Source: Streptomonospora wellingtoniae (GTDB lineage Bacteria; Actinomycetota; Actinomycetes; Streptosporangiales; Streptosporangiaceae). Taken from it: DNA of 64,000 bases. This document shows, piece by piece, positions 42,866-59,575 of this stretch (its first letter is position 1; each line of letters starts with the position of its first letter). A program made the translations under genes and the position numbers. The stretch lies in NCBI RefSeq assembly GCF_031845375.1, contig NZ_JAVREK010000013.1:62001-126000 (forward strand), written 5' to 3'. The notes below the pieces were generated by a model that saw only the letters and a list, made by a program, of their open reading frames with translations, was not told where the DNA came from and searched no databases.

Positions 42866-42912
42866 GGGGGCGGTGCCGGCGTCGCCGCCGGATCCGCCCC
42901 CGCACGTCCGTG

Positions 42913-44106
42913 CTACTTGATGATCTTGGTCACTCGGCCCGCGCCGACGGTCCGGCCACCCTCGCGGATGGCGAACCGCAGGCCCTCTTCCATCGCGACC
43001 GGCTGGATGAGCTGGACGGACATCTCGGTGTTGTCACCGGGCATGACCATGTCCGTGCCCTCCGGCAGCGTGACGACGCCGGTGACGTCGGTCGTGCGGA
43101 AGTAGAACTGCGGACGGTAGTTGTTGAAGAAGGGCGTGTGGCGGCCGCCCTCGTCCTTGGACAGGATGACGACCTGCGCCTCGAACTGGGTGTGCGGGGT
43201 CGTCGTGCCGGGCTTGATGACGACCTGCCCGCGCTCGACGTCCTCGCGCTTGGTGCCGCGCAGCAGCAGCCCGACGTTGTCGCCCGCCTGGCCCTGGTCG
43301 AGCAGCTTGCGGAACATCTCCACACCGGTGACGGTGGTGGTCTGCTTGTCTTCCTTGATGCCGACGATGTCGACGGTCTCGCTGACGTTGATGACACCGC
43401 GCTCGACGCGGCCGGTGACGACGGTCCCGCGGCCGGTGATCGAGAAGACGTCCTCGATCGGCATCAGGAACGGCTTGTCGACGTCGCGCTCGGGGTTCGG
43501 GATCTTCTCGTCAACGGCCTTCATGAGCTCGAGGACGTTCTGGCTCCACTCGGCGTCGCCCTCCATCGCCTTCAGCGCGGAGACCTTCACGACCGGAACC
43601 TCGTCGCCCGGGAACTCGTACTCGTTGAGAAGCTCGCGGACCTCCAGCTCGACCAGGTCGAAGATCTCCTCGTCGTCGACCATGTCGGCCTTGTTCAGCG
43701 CGACCACGATGTAGGGTACGCCGACCTGGCGGGCCAGGAGCACGTGCTCCTTGGTCTGGGGCATCGGGCCGTCGGTGGCCGCCACGACCAGGATGGCACC
43801 GTCCATCTGCGCCGCACCGGTGATCATGTTCTTCACGTAGTCGGCGTGGCCGGGGCAGTCCACGTGCGCGTAGTGGCGCTGCTCGGTCTCGTACTCGACG
43901 TGCGCGACGGAGATGGTGATACCGCGCTCGCGCTCCTCAGGAGCGTTGTCGATGTCCTCGAACGGCGTGAACGGGTTCAGCGCCGGGTAGGCGTCGTGCA
44001 GAACCTTGGTGATGGCGGCGGTAAGCGTGGTCTTACCGTGGTCGATGTGACCGATGGTGCCGATGTTGACGTGCGGCTTGCTCCGCTCGAACTTGGCCTT
44101 CGCCAC
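42913..44106 (-). CDS. tuf: Elongation factor Tu
   Basis: 397 residues from a GTG with AGGAGA upstream. G-motifs: GHIDHGKTT (G1), DCPGHADY (G3), NKADM (G4). It ends VGAGRVTKIIK. It delivers aminoacyl-tRNA to the ribosome. The region matched by kirromycin-class antibiotics (LIQPVAMEEGLRFAIREGG) looks like the ordinary sensitive form. It follows fusA by 53 nt as the last gene of the str operon and ends at a strong hairpin. Confidence 0.98.
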   Translation of the reverse strand: MAKAKFERSKPHVNIGTIGHIDHGKTTLTAAITKVLHDAYPALNPFTPFEDIDNAPEERERGITISVAHVEYETEQRHYAHVDCPGHADYVKNMITGAAQMDGAILVVAATDGPMPQTKEHVLLARQVGVPYIVVALNKADMVDDEEIFDLVELEVRELLNEYEFPGDEVPVVKVSALKAMEGDAEWSQNVLELMKAVDEKIPNPERDVDKPFLMPIEDVFSITGRGTVVTGRVERGVINVSETVDIVGIKEDKQTTTVTGVEMFRKLLDQGQAGDNVGLLLRGTKREDVERGQVVIKPGTTTPHTQFEAQVVILSKDEGGRHTPFFNNYRPQFYFRTTDVTGVVTLPEGTDMVMPGDNTEMSVQLIQPVAMEEGLRFAIREGGRTVGAGRVTKIIK

Positions 44107-44159
44107 TGGATTTCTCCTAGACGTACAGGGTTGCTAGCTGGACTGGATACGTATCGCGG

Positions 44160-46274
44160 TTACTCGCCGCGCGCCTTCGCCACAATCTCTTCTGCGACGC
44201 TGGACGGGACCTCCGCGTAGGAGTCGAACACCATCGTGTACGTGGCTCGACCCTGCGTACGGCTGCGCAGGTCACCCACGTAGCCGAACATCTCCGAGAG
44301 GGGCACCTGGGCCTTGACCACACGGGTGCCCGAGCGCTCCTCCATCGACTGGATCTGACCGCGCCGACTGTTCAGGTCGCCGATCACGTCGCCCATGTAG
44401 TCGTCGGGCGTCGTGACCTCCACCGCCATGACGGGCTCGAGCAGAACCGGCTTGGCCTTGCGCGCCGCTTCCTTGAACGCCATGGAGCCTGCGACCTTGA
44501 AGGCGAGCTCGGAGGAGTCGACGTCGTGGTACGCGCCGTCCTGCAGCGTCACCTTGATCCCCACGAGGGGGTATCCGGCGAGAATGCCGAACTCGGCAGT
44601 CTCCTGGCAGCCCGCGTCCACCGAGGGGATGTACTCCCGGGGGATGCGGCCGCCCGTGATGTTGTTGACGAACTCGTAGCCCGCACTGTCGCCGCCGTCC
44701 TCGGACAGCAGCGGCTCCAGGTCGATCACCACGCGGCCGAACTGGCCCTGGCCACCCGTCTGCTTCTTGTGGGTGTAGTCGACCTTCTCGACCTTCTTGC
44801 GAATGGTCTCGCGGTAGGCCACCTGCGGACGGCCGATGTTCGCCTCGACCTTGAACTCGTCGCGCATGCGGTGCACGAACACCTCGAGGTGCAGTTCCCC
44901 CATGCCCGAGATGACCGTCTGGCCGGTCTCGTCGTCGGTGGACACCCGGAAGGAGGGGTCCTCGTCGACGAGTCGCTGGATGGCCACACCCAGCTTCTCC
45001 TGGTCGCTCTTGCTCTTGGGCTCGATGGCGACCTCAATGACCGGCGCCGGGAAGGTCATCGACTCCAGCACGATCGGCTTTGCGGAGTCGCACAGCGTCT
45101 CGCCCGTGGTGGTGTCCTTCAGACCCATCACCGCGACGATGTCGCCGGCGCCCACGCGCTGAATCTCCTCGCGCTTGTTGGAGTGCATCCGGTAGATCTT
45201 GCCGATGCGCTCCTTGCGCCCCTTCACGCTGTTCAGGACCTGCGTGCCGGTGTCCAGCACACCCGAGTAGACCCGGATGTAGGTGAGCTTGCCCAGGTGG
45301 GGGTCGCTCATGATCTTGAAGACCAGAGCCGAGAAGGGCTCCTCCTCGGACGGACGCCGGGAGAGCGACGCCTCCTCGGACTCGTCCTTGGGGTCGTGGC
45401 CCTCGATGGCCTCGACGTCCAGCGGTGCGGGGAGGTAGTCGACCACTGCGTCGAGCAGCGGCTGCACACCCTTGTTCTTGAACGCGGTGCCGCACAGCAC
45501 GGGGATGGCGGTGCCGGCGATCGTCGCGCGCCGGATGGCCGGCTTGACCTGCTCGATCGTGGGCTCGACGCCCTCCAGGTAAAGCTCCATGATCTCGTCG
45601 TCGGCCTCGGCCAGCGTCTCGATCATCTTGTCGTGGGCCTCACGGGCGGCCTCGGCGTGGCTGTCGGGGATGTCGACGGTGTCGTACATCTCCCCCAGCT
45701 TCGTCTCCTCGCTCCAGACCAGCGCCTTCATATACACAAGGTCGATGACGCCCTTGAAGTCCGACTCGGCGCCGATCGGCAGCTGCACCGGCAGCGGGTT
45801 GGTGCTGAGGCGGTCGGAGAACATGTCGACACAGCGCTGGAACTCCGCACCGATCTTGTCCATCTTGTTGATGAAGCAGATCCGCGGAACGCCGTAGCGG
45901 TCGGCCTGGCGCCAGACCTGCTCCGACTGCGGCTCGACACCCTCCTTGGCGTCGAACACGGCGACGGCGCCGTCGAGCACACGCAGCGAACGCTCGACCT
46001 CGACCGTGAAGTCGACGTGGCCGGGCGTGTCGATGATGTTGATCGTGTGGTCGTCCCAGTGGGTGGTCGTAGCCGCGGACGTGATCGTGATACCCCGCTG
46101 CTGCTCCTCCTTCATCCAGTCCATGGTGGCCGCGCCGTCATGGACCTCACCCAGCTTGTAGTTCACGCCGGTGTAGAAGAGGATGCGCTCGGTGGTCGTG
46201 GTCTTACCCGCGTCGATGTGCGCCATGATCCCGATGTTGCGGACCTTGGCAAGGTCAAGAGCAGTGGTAGCCAT
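44160..46274 (-). CDS. fusA: Elongation factor G
   Basis: 704 residues, full length. G1 AHIDAGKTTTTERILFYTG, G3 DTPGHVDFT, G4 NKMDK. Domain IV has GGQGQFGRVVIDLEPL and domain V DLNSRRGQIQSMEERSGTRV. It catalyses translocation and, with RRF, ribosome recycling. Located rpsG-fusA-tuf as in nearly all bacteria. Confidence 0.98.
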   Translation of the reverse strand: MATTALDLAKVRNIGIMAHIDAGKTTTTERILFYTGVNYKLGEVHDGAATMDWMKEEQQRGITITSAATTTHWDDHTINIIDTPGHVDFTVEVERSLRVLDGAVAVFDAKEGVEPQSEQVWRQADRYGVPRICFINKMDKIGAEFQRCVDMFSDRLSTNPLPVQLPIGAESDFKGVIDLVYMKALVWSEETKLGEMYDTVDIPDSHAEAAREAHDKMIETLAEADDEIMELYLEGVEPTIEQVKPAIRRATIAGTAIPVLCGTAFKNKGVQPLLDAVVDYLPAPLDVEAIEGHDPKDESEEASLSRRPSEEEPFSALVFKIMSDPHLGKLTYIRVYSGVLDTGTQVLNSVKGRKERIGKIYRMHSNKREEIQRVGAGDIVAVMGLKDTTTGETLCDSAKPIVLESMTFPAPVIEVAIEPKSKSDQEKLGVAIQRLVDEDPSFRVSTDDETGQTVISGMGELHLEVFVHRMRDEFKVEANIGRPQVAYRETIRKKVEKVDYTHKKQTGGQGQFGRVVIDLEPLLSEDGGDSAGYEFVNNITGGRIPREYIPSVDAGCQETAEFGILAGYPLVGIKVTLQDGAYHDVDSSELAFKVAGSMAFKEAARKAKPVLLEPVMAVEVTTPDDYMGDVIGDLNSRRGQIQSMEERSGTRVVKAQVPLSEMFGYVGDLRSRTQGRATYTMVFDSYAEVPSSVAEEIVAKARGE

Positions 46275-46319
46275 GAGGGCTCGTCTTCTCTCGGTCTCGT
46301 ATCGATAAAGCCGCGGGGA

Positions 46320-46790
46320 TTACCAGCGGTAGTGGGCGAAGGCCTTGTTCGACTCCGCCATCTTGTGGGTGTCCTCGCGGCGCTTGACGCTGGCGCCCAG
46401 TCCGTTGCTGGCATCGACCAGCTCGTTCAACAGCCGCTCGGTCATGGTCTTCTCGCGACGCTTGCGCGAGTAGGTGACCAGCCAGCGGAGAGCGAGGGTC
46501 GTGCTGCGGGACGAGCGGACCTCGACCGGCACCTGGTAGGTGGCGCCGCCGACACGGCGGCTGCGCACCTCGAGGGCGGGCTTCACGTTGTCCAGCGCAC
46601 GCTTGAGCACCACGAGCGGGTCCTGGCCGGTCTTCTCGCGCGCGCCTTCGAGGGCCTTGTAGACGATCCCCTGAGCGATCGAGCGCTTGCCGTCGAGCAG
46701 CACCTTGTTGATCAGCGAGGTGACGAGCGGCGATCCGTAGACCGGGTCGGTGATGAGCTGGCGCTTCGGCGCCGGGCCCTTGCGCGGCAT
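46320..46790 (-). CDS. rpsG: 30S ribosomal protein S7
   Basis: 156 residues, MPRKGPAPKRQLITDPVYGS, EVRSRRVGGATYQVPVEVRS, then AESNKAFAHYRW. It nucleates the 30S head. Separated from rpsL by 2 nt. Confidence 0.98.
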   Translation of the reverse strand: MPRKGPAPKRQLITDPVYGSPLVTSLINKVLLDGKRSIAQGIVYKALEGAREKTGQDPLVVLKRALDNVKPALEVRSRRVGGATYQVPVEVRSSRSTTLALRWLVTYSRKRREKTMTERLLNELVDASNGLGASVKRREDTHKMAESNKAFAHYRW

Positions 46791-46792
46791 GC

Positions 46793-47164
46793 TTACTTCT
46801 CCTTCTTAGCGCCGTAACGGCTTCGCGCCTGCTTGCGGTTACGCACGCCCTGGGTGTCGAGAGAGCCGCGGACGATCCGGTACCGGACACCCGGCAGGTC
46901 CTTCACACGACCGCCGCGCACGAGCACGATGGAGTGCTCCTGGAGGTTGTGTCCGATACCGGGGATGTAGGCCGTGACCTCGATCCCGCTGCTCAACCGC
47001 ACACGGGCGACCTTGCGCAGGGCGGAGTTCGGCTTCTTCGGCGTAGTGGTGTAGACACGCGTGCACACACCACGACGCTGCGGACTCCCCTTCAGCGCCG
47101 GGGTCTTGTTCTTTGCGACCTTGTCCTGTCGGCCCTTGCGGACCAGCTGCTGGATGGTGGGCAC
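46793..47164 (-). CDS. rpsL: 30S ribosomal protein S12
   Basis: 123 residues from a GTG. The streptomycin-contact lysines in TTPKKPNSALRK and GGRVKDLPGVRY are the sensitive type. VTAYIPGIGHNLQEHS is conserved. First gene of the str operon; the promoter lies about 263 bp upstream, leaving a leader of roughly 255 nt with no open frame I trust. Confidence 0.98.
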   Translation of the reverse strand: MPTIQQLVRKGRQDKVAKNKTPALKGSPQRRGVCTRVYTTTPKKPNSALRKVARVRLSSGIEVTAYIPGIGHNLQEHSIVLVRGGRVKDLPGVRYRIVRGSLDTQGVRNRKQARSRYGAKKEK

Positions 47165-47426
47165 CGCGTCTCCGTCTTTCTCGTGACCTACGCCGGTTCT
47201 CTTCTTAGCCGATGTGTCCTGTGACCTGCTGGACTTCCCGTCCTCCCCTACCCCCGCACCCGGGCGTGTCGCGCTCTACCCCAAGCATGGCGGAATCCGG
47301 ATAACGTCCGACCCTGCGGTCGTTTCGCTGGGAGGAGGTGCCACGCGCCGCGCTCTGCACTGTCCGGCGAATGCCGTTCGCAAAGTGCGCACGTGCTGAC
47401 CCGTCGACTCACGGGCACGAATTTAC

Positions 47427-47455
47427 AGAGTACCGAAGGCTCTGTAGCAGGTCAA
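47427..47455 (-). promoter_or_regulatory. str operon promoter
   Basis: Minus strand: -35 TTGACC (47450-47455), 17-bp spacer, -10 TACTCT (47427-47432). Start of transcription expected near 47420. The rest of the 541-bp gap to the next gene (47456-47620) shows no other feature. Confidence 0.75.
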
Positions 47456-47620
47456 AATGACGACCGCCGGCTTCGGCACTCCTGATTCCGCAGCCTCATG
47501 CTGTCGTAGGTCTTCCTCTAGTGTACGGGCTCTCGGGAGTGCTCGTGCGGAATGGCCCCCATCAGGTCGGGGTTCTCGCCACTCTCCCTGCTGCGTGCCC
47601 GCCGGTGTGCCGCAAGACAC

Positions 47621-47692
47621 GGTGCCCGGTGCGTTCGAGACCGCACCGGGCACCCGCGCCTCCTCCGCGCGCACCCGCCGCGGGTGCGCGCG
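47621..47692 (-). terminator. Two tandem hairpins after the DUF4190-like gene
   Basis: Reading on the minus strand: a 12-bp perfect hairpin (47666-47677 with 47681-47692, CGCGCGCACCCG type) starts 14 nt after the stop, followed by a 13-bp perfect hairpin (47621-47633 GGTGCCCGGTGCG with 47642-47654). U-tracts are poor. The pair should isolate this gene from the str operon. Confidence 0.75.
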
Positions 47693-47705
47693 GAACGGGG
47701 TCAGG

Positions 47706-50700
47706 TCAGGAGAGCACGAACACTCCCGCGTAAACGGTGACCTCCACCAGCAGCAGCCCGATGCCCGCCCAGGCAAGGATCGTGCCCAGCCGGACCAGGT
47801 TCAGTCCTTCGAGCTCGCCCTGCGAGCGCCGGATCGCACGCCGTGCCCGCGATCCCATGACCAGGGCCGCGACGGCGGTGAACAGGCCGATCACCGGCAC
47901 CAGGGAGGCGATGCCCAGCCACAGGGCGGCCGATGCCTCCGGCGCGGTGTCGGGCCAGTGGTCGATGTTGTCCCAGCCGGGGTAGGGATCGCCGGCGGCG
48001 CCGCCGAGCGGGCGGTCGAAACCGGGGAACTCCTCCCTCAGGGGGTCGCGGGAGTCGCGGGGCGACCGGCCGCGCCGCTCCTCCTCGCCGTAGGCGCCGG
48101 GATCGACGCCGTAGCCCTCGGACGGGGTGCCCTCGTCGCCGCCTGACTCGTGGGGCGCGGCACCGTACCCTTCGCCGCCGGGGCCGTAGCGGCCGTAGCC
48201 CTCCGGCGGCGTGCCCTCGTAGCTTGCCGGAGCATGGAGCGCGGCACCGTACCCCTCACCGTAGGAGTCCGCATCCTGCCCGGGTCCGGAACCGTACCGT
48301 CCGGCCTCCGCGGCGTACGCGCCGAGATCCATGGCGGCCGTCTCCGGTCCCTCGGCACCCGCGCCGCCCGGCCGTCCGTAGTCGGCGGGCGGTGCGCCCG
48401 AGGCGGACCGGCTCTCGTAGGCGGAGCCGTCCCCTCCGGGGAAGGCGTCCCCGCGCGGCGGCTCGCCGCCGCGCCGGTCGGCGTACTCGGGGTAGGACTC
48501 GGCGAAGGAGCCGGGACCGTCCTGGCCGCCGGGCCGGTATCCGGCGCCGGACGCCGGGGCGTGGGGGTCGTGCCCGAATCCGGCGTCGGTGCCCGGACCG
48601 TACTCCGATGCGGGCGCGCCCGCGGCCTCGCCGCGGCCGTACTCGCCATCGCGCCCGTAGTCGCCGTACCGCCCGTAGTCGCCGTACCGCCCGTAGTCGG
48701 CCTCGCGGCCGTAGTCGGCTTCGCGGTTGTACTCGCCGGACCACGCGCCACCGTCGCGCTCGTCGTGCCCCGACCGGCCGTAGCGGTCATAGCGGTCTTC
48801 GCCGTAGTCGTCGGCGGCGTCGGCGGGACCGCCGCCGCGCAGGTCCGGCCCCAGCTCATCGCCGGCAGAGACGTCGCCGCCGCGAAGGTCGGGGCCGAGC
48901 TCGTCGGCGGAAGCGGGCGCCGCCCCGGTAGGCGGTACGGGCGATCCGCCGTCGGCACCGGTACCGGTGCCCGGGGCGAAGGGCTCCCGGGAGTAGGGGG
49001 CGCCGCGAGCCGGATCGCCGCCGCGGGCGCGCGCCTGCTGAGCCGCGATCGCCGATAGCGGGTCGTCGCCGAGGTCGGCGCCCGGCCCCGCTTCGGATGC
49101 TGCACCGCCGGTTCCGGACTCCGGCGGGTCGCCGGTGCTGCCTTCATCCCACGACTGCGGGAACCTGGTCGTGTGCTCCGGCGCGCCCTCGCGGCGCCGG
49201 CGCTGCGCCTCGTCGACGGCCTGGCGGACCTCCTCCGGAAGCCCGGTGTCGTCACGGCTGAAGGCCCACGTGTTGCCGCTCCCCGTACCGAGGCCGCCGC
49301 CGGGCTCGGCGGGGCCGCGGCCGGACTCCGGCCGCCCGGGGTCGGCCCCCGGCCCGAAGCCGGGGTCGGACGGAGCGGGGGTCCGCTCGGAGGGGAAGGC
49401 CCCCGGGTCGGACGGAGCGGGGGTCCACTCCGGAGAGGTCGGGCCCGGCTCGTTCCGGGAGGGGTTCGACCAGGAGTATGCCGACCGGGAGGACGGGTCG
49501 TCCTCCATCTGGATCCGGTGGGAGTAGGGGCGGGACAGCTCGTCGTCGTAGCCGCCGGCCGGGTCCGGCTCCGCGTCGGACCGCGCCGCGGGATCGCCCC
49601 CGGCCGCCCTGCCGCGCGCGGGATCGGGCGGGTCCGGGTTCGCCGCATCCCAGCGCGGCAGCGGCCCGGACTCGGGGTCGAGCCGGTACCCGGCGCCGGA
49701 AGCGAAGCGCCGGGGCTCCCCTGCGGCGCCGGGGTCGGCAGGCCCGGCGGGGTCGGCGCCGTAGGAGTAGGAGGAGGAACGCTCGTCCTGATGCGCGTAT
49801 TCGGTGGCGGTACGCTCCCACCGCGGCTCCTCTGCGCCGGGGCGGAGGTCGCGCCGGTCGCCGTAAGCGGCGAAGTCGCCGTAGGGCGCCTCGCCGTAGC
49901 GGGCATCGCCGTGCGGCGGGCCGCCGCCCGCGTCGAGGGCGGGGTCCGCCGGCCAGGGCGTGCCCGCCGACCGGTTGCCGGCGGGCGGCTCGGCTCCCGG
50001 CGCGCCGAACCGGTCGGCCGGGCCGAGGAAGTCGTCGGGGGCGCGTCCGGCGGGAGCGGGCCGGTCGGGCTCGCGCTCACCGAACGAGGTGCGTTCCCAG
50101 GCACCGGTCGCGCCTGCACCCGAACCCGCCCCGTAGGACCCGCCGGTCGGCCATTGCGGATCCGGACCCGCGGTCTCGGGGGAGCCGTAGCGCCCCGGAG
50201 CCTCGGGGGCGGCCGGTCCGCCCGGGTCGCCGAAGGGGGCGTCGGCGGCGGTACCCCCCGGCTGCCACCCGGCACCTTGGCGCTCGCCCCGCGCCACGGA
50301 CGCGGGGTCGCCGCCGGGGCGCGGAGCGGTGCCGGCACCGCGGAGGTCGGTCGGCTGGGCCTGATCGGCCGCGCTCCCCACATCGCCCGCGGAGAACGGC
50401 TCGGTGTCGGGCCCGGAGTCGGCCTCGCCCGATGCGGGGCGGTCGGCGAGTCCGGGGCCGGCCTGCATGCGACCGGAGCCCGGGTAGTACCGGGGCTCGT
50501 CGGTGGAGGGGCCGGTGTACTCGGCGCCGGGGGCGCCCGGCCGGTCGCCGTCGGGCGCCGGGCGCGCCGTCGAGCCGAATCCGGGGTATCCCCCAGTGGC
50601 TTCGGCGGCGCTCAGCGGCGCGCTCTGGGACCCGGCGTCCGGGACGTCGGGTAGCCGGTACCCGCCGACGGTGCTGCCCTCGCCGGTGCCGCCTGCCCCC

Positions 50701-51230
50701 GGATCGCCGTAGCCCGGCCGCGACCGGTGCGGCGGCTCTCCCGTGCCACCACTGCCGTGCTCGCCGAAGGAGCGGGGGTCGCGCGGCGCGTTCGCGGCGC
50801 TCCCGGGCTCCGAATGTGCCGTGTACGGGCGGCTGAGCGGCGGCGGTTCCTGCCCGGGGGCCGCGCCGCGCGGGTCGTCGCCGGGCAGCCCGAGGTCACC
50901 CAGCGCCGAAGGATAGGGCTCGGCCATACCGGGGCGCTCGCCGGCGAGGCCCGGGTAACCCCCGCTGTTGGGGAAGGCCGATCGCGACCGGTCGCCCTCG
51001 TGCGGGTGCTGGGCGAACGGGTCCTGCGGGCGCGCCTGCGCGCGTCCGTCCTCGCTGGGCCGGGCCGCCTCGCCCTCCTCGGCGGCGCCGGCTTCCTGAT
51101 AGGTCTCCTCGTACTGGGACTGCGTCCGGTGCCGGTCACCGCTCGGCCTGAACCACGATTCCTCGGCGTCCCGGCGGGCACCGTGGTCACCGTCGGGCGG
51201 TACGTACCGCTGTCCCCCGTTGTCCGTCAC
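47706..51230 (-). CDS. Giant disordered protein with C-terminal DUF4190-like membrane domain
   Basis: 1174 residues from a GTG (MTDNGGQRYVPPDG). About 1080 residues are low-complexity Gly, Pro, Asp, Ser, Tyr and Arg, strongly charged, with units such as YGREADYGREADYGRYGDYG and TPAPSDPG. The last 80 contain two helices around a basic turn: LWLGIASLVPVIGLFTAVAA, GSRARRAIRRSQGELEG, then ILAWAGIGLLLVEVTVY. That end resembles DUF4190 proteins, so the long part is probably cytoplasmic. A candidate promoter sits just upstream and tandem hairpins follow. It lies alone between rpoC and rpsL. Function unknown; tyrosine/arginine-rich disorder could support condensation or scaffolding, but that is speculation. 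Confidence 0.8.
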   Translation of the reverse strand: MTDNGGQRYVPPDGDHGARRDAEESWFRPSGDRHRTQSQYEETYQEAGAAEEGEAARPSEDGRAQARPQDPFAQHPHEGDRSRSAFPNSGGYPGLAGERPGMAEPYPSALGDLGLPGDDPRGAAPGQEPPPLSRPYTAHSEPGSAANAPRDPRSFGEHGSGGTGEPPHRSRPGYGDPGAGGTGEGSTVGGYRLPDVPDAGSQSAPLSAAEATGGYPGFGSTARPAPDGDRPGAPGAEYTGPSTDEPRYYPGSGRMQAGPGLADRPASGEADSGPDTEPFSAGDVGSAADQAQPTDLRGAGTAPRPGGDPASVARGERQGAGWQPGGTAADAPFGDPGGPAAPEAPGRYGSPETAGPDPQWPTGGSYGAGSGAGATGAWERTSFGEREPDRPAPAGRAPDDFLGPADRFGAPGAEPPAGNRSAGTPWPADPALDAGGGPPHGDARYGEAPYGDFAAYGDRRDLRPGAEEPRWERTATEYAHQDERSSSYSYGADPAGPADPGAAGEPRRFASGAGYRLDPESGPLPRWDAANPDPPDPARGRAAGGDPAARSDAEPDPAGGYDDELSRPYSHRIQMEDDPSSRSAYSWSNPSRNEPGPTSPEWTPAPSDPGAFPSERTPAPSDPGFGPGADPGRPESGRGPAEPGGGLGTGSGNTWAFSRDDTGLPEEVRQAVDEAQRRRREGAPEHTTRFPQSWDEGSTGDPPESGTGGAASEAGPGADLGDDPLSAIAAQQARARGGDPARGAPYSREPFAPGTGTGADGGSPVPPTGAAPASADELGPDLRGGDVSAGDELGPDLRGGGPADAADDYGEDRYDRYGRSGHDERDGGAWSGEYNREADYGREADYGRYGDYGRYGDYGRDGEYGRGEAAGAPASEYGPGTDAGFGHDPHAPASGAGYRPGGQDGPGSFAESYPEYADRRGGEPPRGDAFPGGDGSAYESRSASGAPPADYGRPGGAGAEGPETAAMDLGAYAAEAGRYGSGPGQDADSYGEGYGAALHAPASYEGTPPEGYGRYGPGGEGYGAAPHESGGDEGTPSEGYGVDPGAYGEEERRGRSPRDSRDPLREEFPGFDRPLGGAAGDPYPGWDNIDHWPDTAPEASAALWLGIASLVPVIGLFTAVAALVMGSRARRAIRRSQGELEGLNLVRLGTILAWAGIGLLLVEVTVYAGVFVLS
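48646..48740 (-). repeat. 18-bp tandem repeats inside the DUF4190-like gene
   Basis: About five units of 18 bp (core GTAGTCGCCGTACCGCCC on the plus strand) in a row, in frame, coding for six-residue units such as YGRYGD and YGREAD. Two adjacent units are identical. Length variation between strains is likely. Confidence 0.8.
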
Positions 51231-51250
51231 TGTCTTCGATCTCCCGACCG

Positions 51251-51279
51251 CGCCTAAGCGCTGCTCTCCCCATCGACAA
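51251..51279 (-). promoter_or_regulatory. Candidate promoter of the DUF4190-like gene
   Basis: Minus strand: -35 TTGTCG (51274-51279), 17-bp spacer, -10 TAGGCG (51251-51256). It lies 20 nt before the GTG start, giving a very short leader. Confidence 0.45.
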
Positions 51280-51303
51280 GTATGCCGAGCCGCAACGACG
51301 AAC

Positions 51304-51340
51304 GGCGGCAGCCCACCCGCTGCACGGGTGGACCACCGCC
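51304..51340 (-). terminator. Terminator-like hairpin after rpoC
   Basis: CCACCCG (51313-51319) pairs with CGGGTGG (51325-51331); an outer GGCGG/CCGCC pair extends it. It starts 44 nt after the rpoC stop. The U-tract is weak (GTTCGTCGTT). Confidence 0.6.
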
Positions 51341-51383
51341 GACGCTCGTTCTACCAAGCGAATTCGCCGATCGACTCTTCAGG

Positions 51384-55259
<3,876 letters not shown>

Positions 55260-55293
55260 TTAATTCGTCCCCTGCTCTTGAAGATCGCGGAAG

Positions 55294-58761
<3,468 letters not shown>

Positions 58762-58969
58762 CAGGGGTCCTTCCGAAGGCTTGTGGCGGTTGATGCGCGC
58801 GCACGCCGGACGATCCGGAATGTCTGGCCGAGACCCGCCGACGGATATCGGGCGGGAGCTCTTAGTGGAGAACGTACGGTGGGGTCCGGGAACACCGAGG
58901 GAGCCTCGGAATCCGGCCGCGGAGCACGGACACCGGCACACGGATCGTCAATGGGCAGCGCAAAAGGGC

Positions 58970-58999
58970 AGTGTAGCCGAATACTACACCGCTGTCCAA
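58970..58999 (-). promoter_or_regulatory. rpoB promoter
   Basis: Minus strand: -35 TTGGAC (58994-58999), 18-bp spacer, -10 TACACT (58970-58975). Transcription would start near 58963, leaving a leader of about 200 nt before the TTG start. It allows rpoBC to be expressed apart from rplJL. Confidence 0.7.
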
Positions 59000-59489
59000 C
59001 CGCACCCCCCGAAGTCAGTCACGACACCACGCAGCATCGCCCCAACAGGCGGATCCGTCAAGCCCGGGCCGCGCCGTGCGCGCGGTTCGGCGCCCGTGAG
59101 AGGCACCACAGGACAGAAGGGGTGTAAGGCGCCGGACATGCGGGAACGTATCCTCTTTCCCAAAGCCGCCCCGCGCCCCTCCGCTCTCGCGCCGGGGCCG
59201 CCGCGCGTCGGCGCGCCTACCGCCTGCGACACCCGATCACCCCTTCGCGCCCCTCGCCCGCCCGCGTTGCGGACGCTTGTCGGTCCTGTTCCGGGCATCC
59301 TCGAATCCCGGTTTCGGCCATGCTCCCATGCGCCCGGCCGTCCGCGGGCACGGCCAGGGCCGTCCCCGGCCCTTCGCCCCGCCGCACCGGGCGGTTGGGA
59401 CCGCGGGGCCGGCGGGGCGCGGAGCCCGCGGCCGCTCGCTCCCGACCACGCGACGCCGGACACCCCGGTGGCGGGGCCCGAAACGGCGA
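59000..59489. other. Non-coding stretch between rplL terminator and rpoB promoter (490 bp)
   Basis: Part of an 814-bp gap between rplL and rpoB. Several long open frames overlap each other here on both strands, but none has a recognisable product or a good ribosome-binding site. I see no RNA gene or repeat. Confidence 0.45.
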
Positions 59490-59519
59490 AGGGCGGCCGC
59501 CCCGCTGGGCGGCCGCCCT
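59490..59519 (-). terminator. Terminator after rplL
   Basis: Perfect 13-bp stem (59490-59502 AGGGCGGCCGCCC with 59507-59519) and a 4-nt loop; minus-strand sequence then reads TTCGCCGTTT. It lies 56 nt after the rplL stop and probably attenuates read-through into rpoB. Confidence 0.75.
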
Positions 59520-59575
59520 GATGCGCAGACCCGTCCGCGCCGCGCGCACGCGGCGGGGCGGTCGCACGCCCGGTC

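Noticed and set aside
44526..46817. Long open frame antisense to fusA (763 codons)
   Set aside because: Shadow of fusA caused by codon bias; no domain, and translation of the other strand gives a perfect EF-G.
46793..47164. Streptomycin-resistance substitutions in RpsL
   Set aside because: The relevant lysines in KKPNS and RVKDLPG are the ordinary sensitive residues.
58984..59463. 159-codon open frame between rplL and rpoB
   Set aside because: Arg/Gly/Pro-rich with no domain; overlapping frames on both strands are equally open.
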